From positions 1 through 64,000 of the forward strand of contig NZ_SUMC01000007.1 of the NCBI RefSeq assembly GCF_005047355.1: a DNA stretch of 64,000 nucleotides, read 5' to 3'. Positions 33,214 to 42,240 of the stretch are shown piece after piece (position 1 is the stretch's first letter; every line of letters starts with the position of its first letter). The position numbers and the translations under genes were made by a program. This DNA is from Actinacidiphila oryziradicis (GTDB lineage: Bacteria; Actinomycetota; Actinomycetes; Streptomycetales; Streptomycetaceae). The notes under the pieces were generated by a model. That model was not told where the DNA came from. It saw nothing but the letters and a program-made list of their open reading frames with translations, and ran no database searches.

Positions 33214-33603
33214 TCATGAAGCGGCACCCGCCCTGTTGCGCGACAGAGGGCGGGCGCCGCGCAAGCACGTAACCGTCTCGCGGAGCGCTCCAGGCTTCGC
33301 CCTTGAGGCAGTCAGCCCCCAGCGGTCGTGGAGCTGATGCCAGTTGGCCGGCAGCGTTGACACCGTCCATGTCTCGAACTGCTTGACGATGGGAACTTCG
33401 ACCATGACGGTGACGAGCAGAGCGACGATGAACAGGGCCAATCCCGTCAACGTCAGGTAGAAGGCCCGCGGATGCCCGCTGTACGCGAGCACCAGAACCG
33501 GGACCGCCGACAGCAGGGCGGCTGTCATGTTCCGGCACAGCCGGTGCACGATCGCGCGGAAGACCTCCGGGCTGAAGGCGCTCATGGACCTGGCCAGGGC
33601 CAT
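33214..33603 (-). pseudogene. Truncated DUF1772-like membrane protein
   Basis: The frame contains two TM helices (MTAALLSAVPVLVLAY; FYLTLTGLALFIVALLVTV) and the DUF1772 signature MVEVPIVKQFETWTV then LPANWHQLHDRWG. Complete members continue with an FHxxR motif and a last TM helix; here the frame runs into unrelated Arg-rich sequence after DRWG. The first helix of the family is also missing. I therefore call it a truncated, probably non-functional gene. The open frame continues back to 33690 without added similarity. Confidence 0.5.
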
Positions 33604-33690
33604 GAGCGCGCGAACCCCCGGCTCATCGCCGTGGCCGCCGAAGTCCCGGCCCGGCGGGCCGGGATCCGGACGGCACCCGCACACCCGCAC

Positions 33691-34078
33691 AGGTTCAGGA
33701 GGCGGTGACCGCCGACGTCCACCGCGCGGCCCAGCTCATCAGCACCGGCCTGAGTTCGTTCGAGGGCTTCGTGCAGGGCGGAGATGATCGTTGACCTTCA
33801 TGTCATCCAGAGCCTTGACTTGATCAGGCCCTCCACGAGCGGTTTCAAGGTCAGTTTCTTGATTCGCGGCTGCCCCGACGCGACTTTGAGCACGCCTGCC
33901 GCGACGAGAGCGCGTTTCCAGCTCGGTTCGTTCCAGGTCCTGTAGTGGAGGAAGTTCCGCTGCGTCGCCAGCCGCCCCGAGGGTCGAGGACAGCCACGCC
34001 GCAAGGGATAGTTACCTTGCAGCGATGGGCCCGGCGCGGCGGACGGACGGGCGCGGCCTTCGCCGCGATACTTTTGCC
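33691..34078. other. Intergenic stretch without a confident gene
   Basis: A plus-strand frame ending at TGA near 33795 reads AAQLISTGLSSFEGFVQGGDDR, like the end of a lost gene. A minus frame at 33798-34004 (68 aa, Lys-rich end RIKKLTLKPLVEGLIKSRLW) is protein-like but unrecognised. Both may be remnants. Nothing else is seen. Confidence 0.3.
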
Positions 34079-34675
34079 ATGCTGGACGTCTCCGCCCCGT
34101 CGGCCCGCGGACACTGGCGGCTGCCCTTCCGGGTGCTCATGGTGTGCACAGGCAATCTGCACCGCTCGCCGCTGGCTGAGCGTCTGCTGACGGCCCGATT
34201 GGGCTCGTCCCGGGAGATGTTCCAAGTGAGCAGCGCCGGCACAGCCGCCAGGGCGGGAACCCCCATGGACCCGGTGGCCGCGGCTCTCCTTGCCGGGCTG
34301 GGCGGGGACCCCTGCGGTGCCATGGCTCGGCGGCTGACCGCGGAGCTGGTGGAAAACGCCGACCTCGTGCTGGGCGCTGCGACGGAGCACCGCGATGCGG
34401 CGGTGCGGCTGTCACCCGCCTGGGCGCTGCGGCGGACGTTCACCTTGCGTGAGTTCGCCAGACTGCTGCGAGCCGAAGACGCCGACGGGGTGGCCGAGCC
34501 TGCGGACCGGGCCGCCGAGCTGGTCCGCGGCGCCGGGGCCCGCAGGGGGGCTGAGGGCCGCGGTGAGGACGACGACCTGGCCGACCCGTACGGCGCACCC
34601 GAGCGGGTGGCGCGGTCGTGCGCGGGGCGGATCGCGGAGTCGGTTGAGCGGATCGCCGTGGCCTTACTGGGCTGA
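34079..34675 (+). CDS. Low-molecular-weight protein tyrosine phosphatase (Wzb-like)
   Basis: 198 aa from ATG 34079; an earlier ATG at 34025 is possible and neither has a good ribosome binding site. The P-loop CTGNLHRS (C-x5-R) begins the fold at about residue 23, and DLADPYGAP near the C-terminus supplies the catalytic Asp. In exopolysaccharide loci such phosphatases remove phosphate from the tyrosine tail of the BY-kinase; that kinase is encoded at 53943-55523. An Arg/Glu-rich insertion (RGAGARRGAEGRGEDDD) before the DP motif is unusual. The gene ends 16 nt from the convergent DUF4012 gene. Confidence 0.88.
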   Translation: MLDVSAPSARGHWRLPFRVLMVCTGNLHRSPLAERLLTARLGSSREMFQVSSAGTAARAGTPMDPVAAALLAGLGGDPCGAMARRLTAELVENADLVLGAATEHRDAAVRLSPAWALRRTFTLREFARLLRAEDADGVAEPADRAAELVRGAGARRGAEGRGEDDDLADPYGAPERVARSCAGRIAESVERIAVALLG

Positions 34676-34691
34676 CCTGTACCAGCGGCTG

Positions 34692-36521
34692 TCAACGGCT
34701 GCACCGGGGGTACGGCCGCACGGTGGACTGCAAAGGCCGCACCAGCGGCTGGCGCAGCACGACCGGCGCCGGCGTGGCAGGAGGCTCGACCAGGTACAGC
34801 TTGAGCGTGCGGGCCGATTGCGCGGGCAGCTCCATGTCCAGTGTGAAAACGGGATGCCCGCGCTCCGTGGCGCTGTTCAGCAGCGCGGTCCGGCCGTCCA
34901 ACGTAGCCCTGGTGAAGACCGCTCCCGTGCTCGCGAAGTAGGAGACCAGCAGCCGGTTGTCCCCCGGCCTGGTAGCGTACGGCGGTCTGTCCACCCTCTG
35001 GGTGACGTACGTGGGGAGCCCGGAAGCCGGGGCCCGGTTGGTGAGCGTGGCCGTCACCGTGATCTCTCGCCCGTACCGGCTGCACTGCTGCGGCTCCCAG
35101 TCCAGCTTCCGGTCGAGGTAGTAGTCGAGTTTTGATCCGGCTGCGTTGTTGACGACCAGTCCGGCGAACGGTGCCGGGCCGTCCGGCAGGTCGCCCGCGA
35201 AGTGGTGCCGCTGGAGTTCCCGTTGCTCGGGCGGATGAGCGCTCCACATCGTGACCCGACCGTCGTTCAGCTCTGTGCGCAGAGCGGACAGCAAGGCAGG
35301 CACCCGCCGGCCGTCGGCGGCGGGGAGCAGCTTCGCGGCAGTGGCACTGGCTACGTCGAGGAAGAAACCCTTGCGCTCCATGGTGTCCGCGAAAGCCGCG
35401 TAGCTGGTGCGTTCGGTCAGATCCACCACGTTCCCGGCCGACACGATGGTGCCGTCGGCCAGTCGCGCCGGACCGGTGACCGCGAGCAGTCCGGCCATCG
35501 CGCCCGGGTCGAGGGCGATGACCCCGTCGGCCTTTTTACCACTGTGATGCGACCAGGCGTTCGCCCAGATCTGCGCGGCGTAGGGGAAGTGCGGACTGAG
35601 GTTGGCATTGACCCAGGTGGTGGTGGGCGCGTTGAGTGAGTATTCGGCGGTGTACTCCTTGCCGAAATCCACTGTGGCGTGGGCGTTGGCCATCAGTGTG
35701 TCGTTGCCGAAGTCCCCGAAACTCAGCTTCCCCTGGGAAGCCGTCAGGACGGCGAACGCGCCGGGCAGCCCCCCGGTGCCCCGGGCCTCGGCCGTGTTCT
35801 GGAAGATCACCAGATACCGCCGTTCGCCCTCCGCGCCCATCATGGCGGGAAGCACGCGGGCCGCCGTGGCGGCGTCGGCCGTGGCCGGCGCGAGCCGATC
35901 GAGCTGACCCTTGAGCCGCGTACGGGCCTCGTCCGCGGTCGGCAGCCAGGTGTGGGGCGGCAGCCCGGCCGACCGCGTACGCGTGTCGGATGCCACGTGC
36001 GCGGCGCGTTCCAGGGAGGGAGCCGCGCGGCGCAGCGCGGCGAGGTCGATGGGGCTGCCGGCCGCCCGCGCATCGGCGGTGAGGTCGGCCGCGAGGCGTA
36101 CCAGCGGGGGAAGAACGTCCGCTGTGACACGGTTGGTGGCCCATGCCGCCCCGCGCACGGTACGCACAGGGTCGCCCAGAACGGGGACTTGCGCCGCCAG
36201 ATACCATGCCGGGCCGGTGGTGTAGCGGTGGGCCCGAGCGGCGTGGGCGGCGGCGGAGCGCACTTCGGGCGCCAGGGAGCCGAGGCCCTGCGCCCCGGCT
36301 GTGGGCGCTCTCGTTGCCTTGAGGTTTTGCAGCGTGGCCAGGCTGCGTTGCGTGGCCAGCAGCTCGTTACGGGCCAGCACACCGGTGAGGACGATCCATG
36401 CGGCTCCGGCGAGCACCAGGCCCACAGCGCCCCACAGCAACGGCCGGGCCCGGCGACTAAGGCGTCGCCGGGCCCGGAAGCCGCTGCCGGCTTGATCGTG
36501 GAACCTTTCACGAGGGGGCAT
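34692..36521 (-). CDS. DUF4012 membrane-anchored protein of the polysaccharide cluster
   Basis: 609 aa from ATG 36521, with GAGGGGG 11 nt upstream; the frame opens further upstream, but that part overlaps the previous gene. A cytoplasmic basic N-terminus is followed by one TM helix (LLWGAVGLVLAGAAWIVLTG) and a large exterior region. The DUF4012 signature is RYLVIFQNTAEARGTGGLPG. DUF4012 proteins are frequent in actinobacterial capsule and exopolysaccharide clusters, with no established reaction; a role in attaching or processing polymer outside the cell is inferred from context. It follows the collagen-like gene after 19 nt. Confidence 0.85.
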   Translation of the reverse strand: MPPRERFHDQAGSGFRARRRLSRRARPLLWGAVGLVLAGAAWIVLTGVLARNELLATQRSLATLQNLKATRAPTAGAQGLGSLAPEVRSAAAHAARAHRYTTGPAWYLAAQVPVLGDPVRTVRGAAWATNRVTADVLPPLVRLAADLTADARAAGSPIDLAALRRAAPSLERAAHVASDTRTRSAGLPPHTWLPTADEARTRLKGQLDRLAPATADAATAARVLPAMMGAEGERRYLVIFQNTAEARGTGGLPGAFAVLTASQGKLSFGDFGNDTLMANAHATVDFGKEYTAEYSLNAPTTTWVNANLSPHFPYAAQIWANAWSHHSGKKADGVIALDPGAMAGLLAVTGPARLADGTIVSAGNVVDLTERTSYAAFADTMERKGFFLDVASATAAKLLPAADGRRVPALLSALRTELNDGRVTMWSAHPPEQRELQRHHFAGDLPDGPAPFAGLVVNNAAGSKLDYYLDRKLDWEPQQCSRYGREITVTATLTNRAPASGLPTYVTQRVDRPPYATRPGDNRLLVSYFASTGAVFTRATLDGRTALLNSATERGHPVFTLDMELPAQSARTLKLYLVEPPATPAPVVLRQPLVRPLQSTVRPYPRCSR

Positions 36522-36540
36522 CAGCGGTGCTGCCCCCTCG

Positions 36541-37200
36541 TCATGCGCGCCGGCGCCGGCGCATGAGGTACGCGCCACCGCCGAACGCGCCCAGGGCGGC
36601 GACCGCGCCGGCCGCGGCCAGGGTGCGGCCCGGACCGTTTTCCGGCTGCGTGACCTGGTTGGCCACAGGCGCCGTGTCGATGTCGACCGCGGCTGAATCT
36701 GCCCTCCCGCGGCCGGGATGGCCGGGATCAGCGGGATGGCCGGGATGGCCGGGACCACCGGGATGGCCGGGATCGCCGGGACCGCCGGGCAGCCCAGTGA
36801 CGGTGATGTAGGCGGACAGATACAGTCCTGAGTTCGAGCCGGTCAAGGAGAAGCTGTAGATACCGGTCCGTGTGTTCCGGGGGATGGTTACGGTGCCCCT
36901 CGCCACACCGGACGGGTCGGCGTGGACGACGCCCAGCAGCGTCGGGTCGGCCTGGCCGGCTCCGGTGCGTACTGGAACCGTGAGCCGCGCGGCGAGCGGT
37001 TCGCCCGGGGCGAAACTGGTACCGACGAAACTCAGCGGGCCACCCGCGAACGACGTGGTGGAGCTGAGGACCATTGGACCGGTCCCCGGCGGATAGGGGG
37101 CGGCACTGGCGGCCGGCGCCGAGACCACCGTTGCGGGAACGGCGAGTAGAACGGCGGCGGAGGCTGCCAACGCGATGCGCCGAATCGAAGGTATTGGCAT
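36541..37200 (-). CDS. Secreted, membrane-anchored collagen-like surface protein
   Basis: 219 aa. A signal peptide (RRIALAASAAVLLAVPATVVSAPAASA) is followed by a beta-rich domain (SFVGTSFAPGEPLAARLTVPV; TRTGIYSFSLTGSNSGLYLS). A Gly-Pro-rich tract with G-X-Y triplets (GGPGDPGHPGGPGHPGHP) is next, then a C-terminal TM helix and RRRRR tail that stop transfer. It should sit on the outer face of the membrane. It lies between the initiating transferase gene and DUF4012, in one minus-strand operon, so it may scaffold polymer export. No LPXTG motif is present. Confidence 0.75.
   Translation of the reverse strand: MPIPSIRRIALAASAAVLLAVPATVVSAPAASAAPYPPGTGPMVLSSTTSFAGGPLSFVGTSFAPGEPLAARLTVPVRTGAGQADPTLLGVVHADPSGVARGTVTIPRNTRTGIYSFSLTGSNSGLYLSAYITVTGLPGGPGDPGHPGGPGHPGHPADPGHPGRGRADSAAVDIDTAPVANQVTQPENGPGRTLAAAGAVAALGAFGGGAYLMRRRRRA
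36713..36786 (-). repeat. Short tandem repeats coding for Gly-Pro-rich triplets
   Basis: Units of the GGGATGGCC type recur, interrupted by GGGACCACC and GGGATCGCC variants, and encode the collagen-like tract. Copy-number change would alter the stalk length of the surface protein. Confidence 0.75.
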
Positions 37201-37356
37201 CGTCTTCCGGCTCCTTCAACTGAGACTCGTGTCCGGCTGCCGGCGCAGCTGGGCAGGCGTGTGAGACGCAGGGATAGATACGGCCTCGCGGGCTCCGGAT
37301 AACGGTTCCGACGGCAGGACCCTTCGGATGGGCGAGCGAAAAGCACCGGACAGGCC

Positions 37357-37965
37357 CTAGTAGGCCCCGTTCCCCCGCAATACCGCCGCCGGGGTCCGGG
37401 CGAGGATGAGCAGGTCCAATCGGAGCGACCGCGTGTCGACGTACGTCAGGTCCAGACGCAGGGTTTCGTCCCAGCTGAGGTCGGACCGGCCGCTGATCTG
37501 CCAGAGCCCGGTGAGGCCGGGTCGGACCAGCAGCCTGTGGCGCGCGTCCCCGGTGAACGCCGAGTCCTCCAGCGGCAGCGGACGCGGGCCGACCAGCGAC
37601 ATGTGGCCCATCAGCACATTGAACAGCTGTGGCAGCTCGTCCAGTGAGAAGCGGCGCAGCCAGCGGCCCGTACTGGTGATACGCGGGTCTTGGCGGATCT
37701 TGAACAGGTGCCCGCCGGTCTCGTTACTGCCGGCCAGGGCCTGGCGCTGCCGCTCGGAACCGACCCGCATGGTGCGCAGCTTAAGAACGTGGAATTCCCT
37801 GCCGTGCCGCCCCGTCCTGCGCTGCCGGAAGAGTACGGGGCCGCGGCTGTCGAGCGCGACGGCGACAGCCGCGGCGATCAGGACCGGGGCCAGCAGCACG
37901 ATCAGGACCGCGGCCCCCATGACATCGAAGGCCCGCTTGACCGCTTCGGCGCCTGATCCGAGCAT
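37357..37965 (-). CDS. Polyprenyl-phosphate sugar-1-phosphate transferase (initiating enzyme)
   Basis: 202 aa of the bacterial sugar transferase family (PglC/WcaJ C-terminal type). One hydrophobic hairpin (KRAFDVMGAAVLIVLLAPV) is followed by GPVLFRQRRTG, FHVLKLRTM, RRFSLDELPQLFNVLMGHMS, LVGPRPLP and RPGLTGLWQISGRSDLSW. It moves a sugar phosphate from a UDP-sugar to undecaprenyl phosphate and starts each repeat unit. It is the minimal monotopic form without the WcaJ N-terminal domain. It is the first gene of a minus-strand operon and is divergent from the epimerase gene. Confidence 0.93.
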   Translation of the reverse strand: MLGSGAEAVKRAFDVMGAAVLIVLLAPVLIAAAVAVALDSRGPVLFRQRRTGRHGREFHVLKLRTMRVGSERQRQALAGSNETGGHLFKIRQDPRITSTGRWLRRFSLDELPQLFNVLMGHMSLVGPRPLPLEDSAFTGDARHRLLVRPGLTGLWQISGRSDLSWDETLRLDLTYVDTRSLRLDLLILARTPAAVLRGNGAY

Positions 37966-38163
37966 CCTGACCTCTCCCTACTGCTTAACGCCGAGCGGGG
38001 GATAAACCGCTCTGACGGCGGGTCGGCTTCAGCCATTCGACGCTGCGGCCTCGCGCATTCCGGACATATGAATATAAACATGGCGTCAGTTTGGGTTCCT
38101 TCATTGACACTTCGGGTTGGCCCATAGGGGTGGGACGTCCGGCCCGGCGGCGAGAGGACTGTC

Positions 38164-39174
38164 ATGCGTGCAGTAGTGACCGGCGGGGCCGGGTTCATTG
38201 GCTCCCATCTGTGCGAGCGATTGCTCGCCGAGGGCGGTGATGTGGTCTGTGTGGACAACTTCCTGACGTCCGGTCTGCACAACATCGAACATTTGATGCA
38301 GCACCCGCGATTCCGGTTCAGCTACCGGGACGTCTGTCAGGGCCTTGAGGTGGACGGCCCGGTGGACGCCGTATTCCACCTGGCCTCGCCTGCTTCGCCC
38401 ACGGACTATCTGAGGCTGCCCCTGGAGACCCTGCGGGCCGGGTCGGCCGGCACCTGGAACGCCCTGGACCTGGCGGCTTCGAAAAACGCCCGGTTCCTGC
38501 TGACCTCAACCTCCGAGTCGTACGGCGACCCGCAAATCCACCCGCAGACCGAGGACTACTGGGGCAACGTCAACCCGGTGGGACCGCGCTCCGTCTATGA
38601 CGAGGCCAAGCGATTCGGTGAGGCGCTGACCATGGCGTACCGCAGGAGCCGCGACGTGGACGCGAAGGTCGTCAGAATCTTCAACACCTTCGGTCCCCGC
38701 ATGCGCCCCGACGACGGCCGGGCCATCCCTACCTTCGTCCGCCAGGCGCTGGAGGGAAAGCCCCTCACGGTCACTGGCGACGGCACCCAGACCCGGTCCC
38801 TGTGCTACGTCGACGACATGGTCGGTGGACTCGTCCAAATGATGGCCGGCGAGCACGGCGGCCCGGTCAATCTGGGTACCCCGCACGAGGTCTCCATGCT
38901 CCACCTCGCCGGATGGATCATCGAGCTCACCGGCTCGTCCTCCGAGATCCAGCTGGTGCCCCGACCGCAGGACGACCCGGAGAAACGCCGCCCTGACATC
39001 ACCATGGCCCGCGAACTGCTCGGCTGGGAACCGAAGACCACGGTCGAACGGGGACTGCGCGAGACCATTGTCAGCCTGAGCAGCCGGCTGAACCAGGAAG
39101 CCTCGGTCGGGCACGGTACCGTGCCCTCCGCCTCCGGCCCTGCCGACGCACTCACCGTGGGAGTGCAGTCGTGA
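38164..39174 (+). CDS. NAD-dependent epimerase, UDP-glucuronate decarboxylase-like
   Basis: 336 aa, extended SDR. GGAGFIGSHL at 7-16 binds NAD. The motif order TSTSESYGDPQIHPQTEDYW, NPVGPRSVYDEAKR (Y-x3-K), RIFNTFGPRM matches UDP-xylose synthase rather than UDP-glucose epimerase. UXS enzymes have YDEGKR; Ala replaces Gly here. It would make UDP-xylose or a 4-keto pentose from UDP-glucuronate; the sugar dehydrogenase two genes downstream might supply the acid. Stop and next start overlap by 4 nt. Confidence 0.85.
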   Translation: MRAVVTGGAGFIGSHLCERLLAEGGDVVCVDNFLTSGLHNIEHLMQHPRFRFSYRDVCQGLEVDGPVDAVFHLASPASPTDYLRLPLETLRAGSAGTWNALDLAASKNARFLLTSTSESYGDPQIHPQTEDYWGNVNPVGPRSVYDEAKRFGEALTMAYRRSRDVDAKVVRIFNTFGPRMRPDDGRAIPTFVRQALEGKPLTVTGDGTQTRSLCYVDDMVGGLVQMMAGEHGGPVNLGTPHEVSMLHLAGWIIELTGSSSEIQLVPRPQDDPEKRRPDITMARELLGWEPKTTVERGLRETIVSLSSRLNQEASVGHGTVPSASGPADALTVGVQS

Positions 39175-40055
39175 CGATCCTGGCAGGCATCGCGTCCGGC
39201 CACCGGGAGGTTCCCGTCGTCGGTTGTCTGGGCGTACCCATTGCCGCCCACACCCGCGAGAGTGCTGCCCGCCAGGTCATCCAGCTGGCCCGGCAACACC
39301 GCGATGCCCGCCCGGCCGCTCCCGCCCGCGGCAGCGACGTACACCTGTGCAACGCCCACACACTCTCCCTCGCCGACCGCGACCCGGAACTCCATGGCAT
39401 CCTGCGCGGCGCCGCACTGAACCTCCCTGACGGCCAACCCGTGGTCTGGGCCAACCAGCTGCTGCACCGGAACACGCCACTGCCCACCACCCGGGTGTAC
39501 GGCCCCGATCTCTTCCTGGACGTATTCGCCCTCGGACAGGACGCCGGACTGCGGCATTACCTGCTCGGCTCCACCCCCGAGGTGCTGGACGCACTGCAGC
39601 GCGAACTGCGCCGCCGCTTCCCCCTTGCCCGTATCGCCGGCGCCTGCTCCCCGCCCTTCCGCCCCCTGAGCCCCCGCGAGCTGCACGACCAGCAGCAGGA
39701 CATACTCGCCTCCGGCGCCGACATCGTCTGGGTGGGCCTCGGCACCCCCAAACAGGACCTCCACGCGGCAGAACTCGCATCGTCCCTCCCGGTTGTATGC
39801 GCCGCCGTCGGCGCCGCCTTCGATTTCGTCGCCGGGCACAAACCGCAGGCGCCCGCGTGGATGCAGCGCGGCGGCCTCGAATGGACCTTCCGTCTCGGCT
39901 GCGAACCCCGCCGCCTGTGGCGCAGGTACCTGTTCGGCAACGCGCGGTTCGTGTGGGGCGTGGCCCGGCAGTCGATGGGGACCACGGCGTGGCAGAGCGG
40001 GTCGCCCCTGTCCGCTACCCCCGCGGCTGCTCTCGCCGGGGAGAACGCCTCATGA
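39171..40055 (+). CDS. WecG/TagA/CpsF family glycosyltransferase
   Basis: 294 aa, GTG 39171 overlapping the upstream stop. The family motifs are LHGILRGAALNLPDGQPVVW, PTTRVYGPDLF and VWVGLGTPKQDLHAA. Such enzymes add the second sugar, typically N-acetylmannosamine or its acid, to the lipid-linked first sugar on the inner face of the membrane. A monotopic C-terminal segment (RRLWRRYLFGNARF) is typical. This pairs well with the UDP-HexNAc dehydrogenase downstream. Confidence 0.9.
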   Translation: MTILAGIASGHREVPVVGCLGVPIAAHTRESAARQVIQLARQHRDARPAAPARGSDVHLCNAHTLSLADRDPELHGILRGAALNLPDGQPVVWANQLLHRNTPLPTTRVYGPDLFLDVFALGQDAGLRHYLLGSTPEVLDALQRELRRRFPLARIAGACSPPFRPLSPRELHDQQQDILASGADIVWVGLGTPKQDLHAAELASSLPVVCAAVGAAFDFVAGHKPQAPAWMQRGGLEWTFRLGCEPRRLWRRYLFGNARFVWGVARQSMGTTAWQSGSPLSATPAAALAGENAS

Positions 40056-41362
40056 CGTCCCGAGCGCAGCGGCCAAGAAAGCCGGCAGTCCCCGAACGAG
40101 TCCGGGCTGCCGTACTCGGCCTGGGCTACGTGGGCCTGCCCGTGGTCCTCGCAGCAGTGGAAGCCGGTGTCGAGGTCGTCGGATTCGACGTGGACGCCAG
40201 CCGGATCGCGGTCCTGGAGATGTGCCGGAGCCCGGTCGACACGGTCACCGACGAATCCCTCGGCCGTGCCCTGGCGACTGGGCGGCTCTCGTTCACCAGC
40301 AACCCCGACGACCTGGCTGCGGCCACGACGTACGTGATCTGCGTACCGACGCCGCTGCTGGACAAGCTGCCCGACCTGTCCATGGTGACCACCGCCGTCG
40401 GGTTCGTCGCGCGGTCCCTGAGCCCCGGCGACCTGGTGAGCCTGGAGTCGACGACCTACCCGGGCACCACCGAAGGGCTGGTGGCCGACCAGATCGAACA
40501 GATCTCGTCCCTGGTGGCCGGCCGGGACTACCACCTCGTGTTCTCCCCGGAACGGATCGACCCGGGCAACCCGGAATTCGGACTGGGCAACACGCCCAAG
40601 ATCGTCGGCGGAGTCACCAAGAAATGCACGGCAGCGGGGACCACCTTCTACCGCAGGCTGGTCGACCGCGTGGTCCCCGTCTCCTCACCCAGAGAGGCCG
40701 AGACGGCCAAACTGCTGGAGAACACCTTCCGGCACGTCAACATCGCACTCGCCAACGAGATGGCCGTCTTCTGCCGCGAACTCGGCATCGACCTGCACGA
40801 GGCGATCGGCGCCGCGGCCACGAAACCCTTCGGGTTCATGCCCTTCTACCCCGGCCCCGGGGTCGGGGGCCACTGCATTCCCATCGACCCGGCGTACTTC
40901 TCCTGGCGAGTGCGCCAGCTCGGCCTCTCCTTCCGGTTCGTCGAGCTCGCGACGGAGATCAACGACCGCATGCCCTCATACGTTGCCTCGCGGACCGCCG
41001 AGATGCTCAACGCGGTCCGGAAACCGGTCAACGGCGCATCCGTCGTGCTCGTCGGGGTGGCCTACAAACGGGGGATCGGCGATCTCCGGGAGTCGCCCGC
41101 GTTCTCCCTGGCCCGGCGGCTCATGCGATCCGGCGCGGAATTGTCCTGGCACGACCCCCTGGTGTCCGAGTTCGTGGTCGACGGCATCGCCCTGCCCGAG
41201 GTCAAGTCACTCGGCCGGGACGGCCTCTTCGGCGTGGACCTGGCCGTCCTGCACACAGACCACTCATGCCTCGACCTGGACGGGCTGGTCCGCAACGCCC
41301 CCCTGGTGCTCGACACGCGCGGGGCGCTGAGCGGACGGGCACCCAGCGTCGAGGGGCTCTAG
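40052..41362 (+). CDS. Nucleotide-sugar dehydrogenase (UDP-HexNAc/UDP-glucose dehydrogenase)
   Basis: 436 aa from ATG 40052 (4-nt overlap). NAD site GLGYVGLPVVLAAVEAG, then VCVPTPL-like ICVPTPLLDK, SPERIDPGN, KLLENTFRHVNIALANEMA and the catalytic cysteine in GPGVGGHCIPIDPAYFSW. SPERIDPG and the short GHCIPIDP context fit the WbpA/WecC group, which oxidise UDP-GlcNAc/ManNAc to the uronic acid. The substrate cannot be fixed from sequence alone. A damaged partial copy lies at 42241-42580. Confidence 0.9.
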   Translation: MTSRAQRPRKPAVPERVRAAVLGLGYVGLPVVLAAVEAGVEVVGFDVDASRIAVLEMCRSPVDTVTDESLGRALATGRLSFTSNPDDLAAATTYVICVPTPLLDKLPDLSMVTTAVGFVARSLSPGDLVSLESTTYPGTTEGLVADQIEQISSLVAGRDYHLVFSPERIDPGNPEFGLGNTPKIVGGVTKKCTAAGTTFYRRLVDRVVPVSSPREAETAKLLENTFRHVNIALANEMAVFCRELGIDLHEAIGAAATKPFGFMPFYPGPGVGGHCIPIDPAYFSWRVRQLGLSFRFVELATEINDRMPSYVASRTAEMLNAVRKPVNGASVVLVGVAYKRGIGDLRESPAFSLARRLMRSGAELSWHDPLVSEFVVDGIALPEVKSLGRDGLFGVDLAVLHTDHSCLDLDGLVRNAPLVLDTRGALSGRAPSVEGL

Positions 41363-41440
41363 AAAGCCTGCCGGGTGTCCATCGGGCATCCCGCACGACG
41401 ACCCGACGTACCCAAAGCGAATTGAGATGAGGTGTCGCAG

Positions 41441-42115
41441 ATGCACATGGCAGGTCTCGCCCGGCGGATCACGCTGAAGACCACCAAGGTAGTCGTGCCA
41501 CGGATCACCCGCGTCGTCCCACGGGGCGACATGGAACGGCTGGGCAGCCACTACGGCGGATGGTGGATCCCCACCGGCCTCCTCTCTCAGGACGCTGTCG
41601 TCTACGCGGCCGGCGTCGGCGAGGATGTCACGTTCGATCTGGCCCTGATCGAGCGGTTCGGCTGCAAGGTCTGGGCGATGGACCCCACACCGCGGTCGAT
41701 CGCGTTCGCGGAACGGATCGCCGAGCCGCGGTGGAACTTCCTCCCGTTTGGGCTCTGGAAGGAGGACACCACCGTGCACTTCCATCCACCCGCCGACTCC
41801 GCACATGTCTCACACTCCGTGACGGAAGTACGCGGCATCGGCCCCGGCTTCGACGCTCAGTGCCGCACGCTGACCACACTTATGGCAACGCTGGGGCACG
41901 ACCGGATCGACCTCCTGAAGATGGACATCGAAGGTGCGGAGGGGCCGGTGCTGGACCAGATGCTGGCCTGGGGGGTCCGCCCCCGGATCCTGTGCGTGGA
42001 GTTTGACGCGCCGGAGAGCCCCCGGACCCTTCTGCGCCGGCTGCGCCGCCTGGAGGACGCCGGGTACACGGTCCGGCGGACCGAAGGACGGAACTACACC
42101 TTGACGCACGGTTGA
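41441..42115 (+). CDS. FkbM family methyltransferase
   Basis: 224 aa from ATG 41441, preferred over GTG 41432 because GAGG stands 8 nt upstream of it. The SAM region is VVYAAGVGEDVTFDLALIER and the FkbM signature is DLLKMDIEGAEGPVLDQM. FkbM-type enzymes methylate hydroxyls, often on sugars. It probably modifies the polymer unit. The gene sits 78 nt after the dehydrogenase. Confidence 0.88.
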   Translation: MHMAGLARRITLKTTKVVVPRITRVVPRGDMERLGSHYGGWWIPTGLLSQDAVVYAAGVGEDVTFDLALIERFGCKVWAMDPTPRSIAFAERIAEPRWNFLPFGLWKEDTTVHFHPPADSAHVSHSVTEVRGIGPGFDAQCRTLTTLMATLGHDRIDLLKMDIEGAEGPVLDQMLAWGVRPRILCVEFDAPESPRTLLRRLRRLEDAGYTVRRTEGRNYTLTHG

Positions 42116-42240
42116 ACCTGGCCGCTCCTCGGCCATCGGAATGGGAGGAGGCCGCGGCGCGCCCACTGTGGTGGCTCTCCATCGGGTACCTGGCTGCCGC
42201 TGAACGGGGGAATCCGCACGCGGCGAGTGTGGCAGATTGA

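Noticed and set aside
38104..38132. TTGACA-like promoter of the epimerase gene
   Set aside because: TTGACA at 38104-38109 is clear, but the sequence at 17-18 bp spacing (GGGGTG) is not an acceptable -10 box.
38805..39839. 344-aa minus-strand frame over the epimerase and WecG genes
   Set aside because: Antisense to two confident enzymes; composition is typical of a GC shadow.
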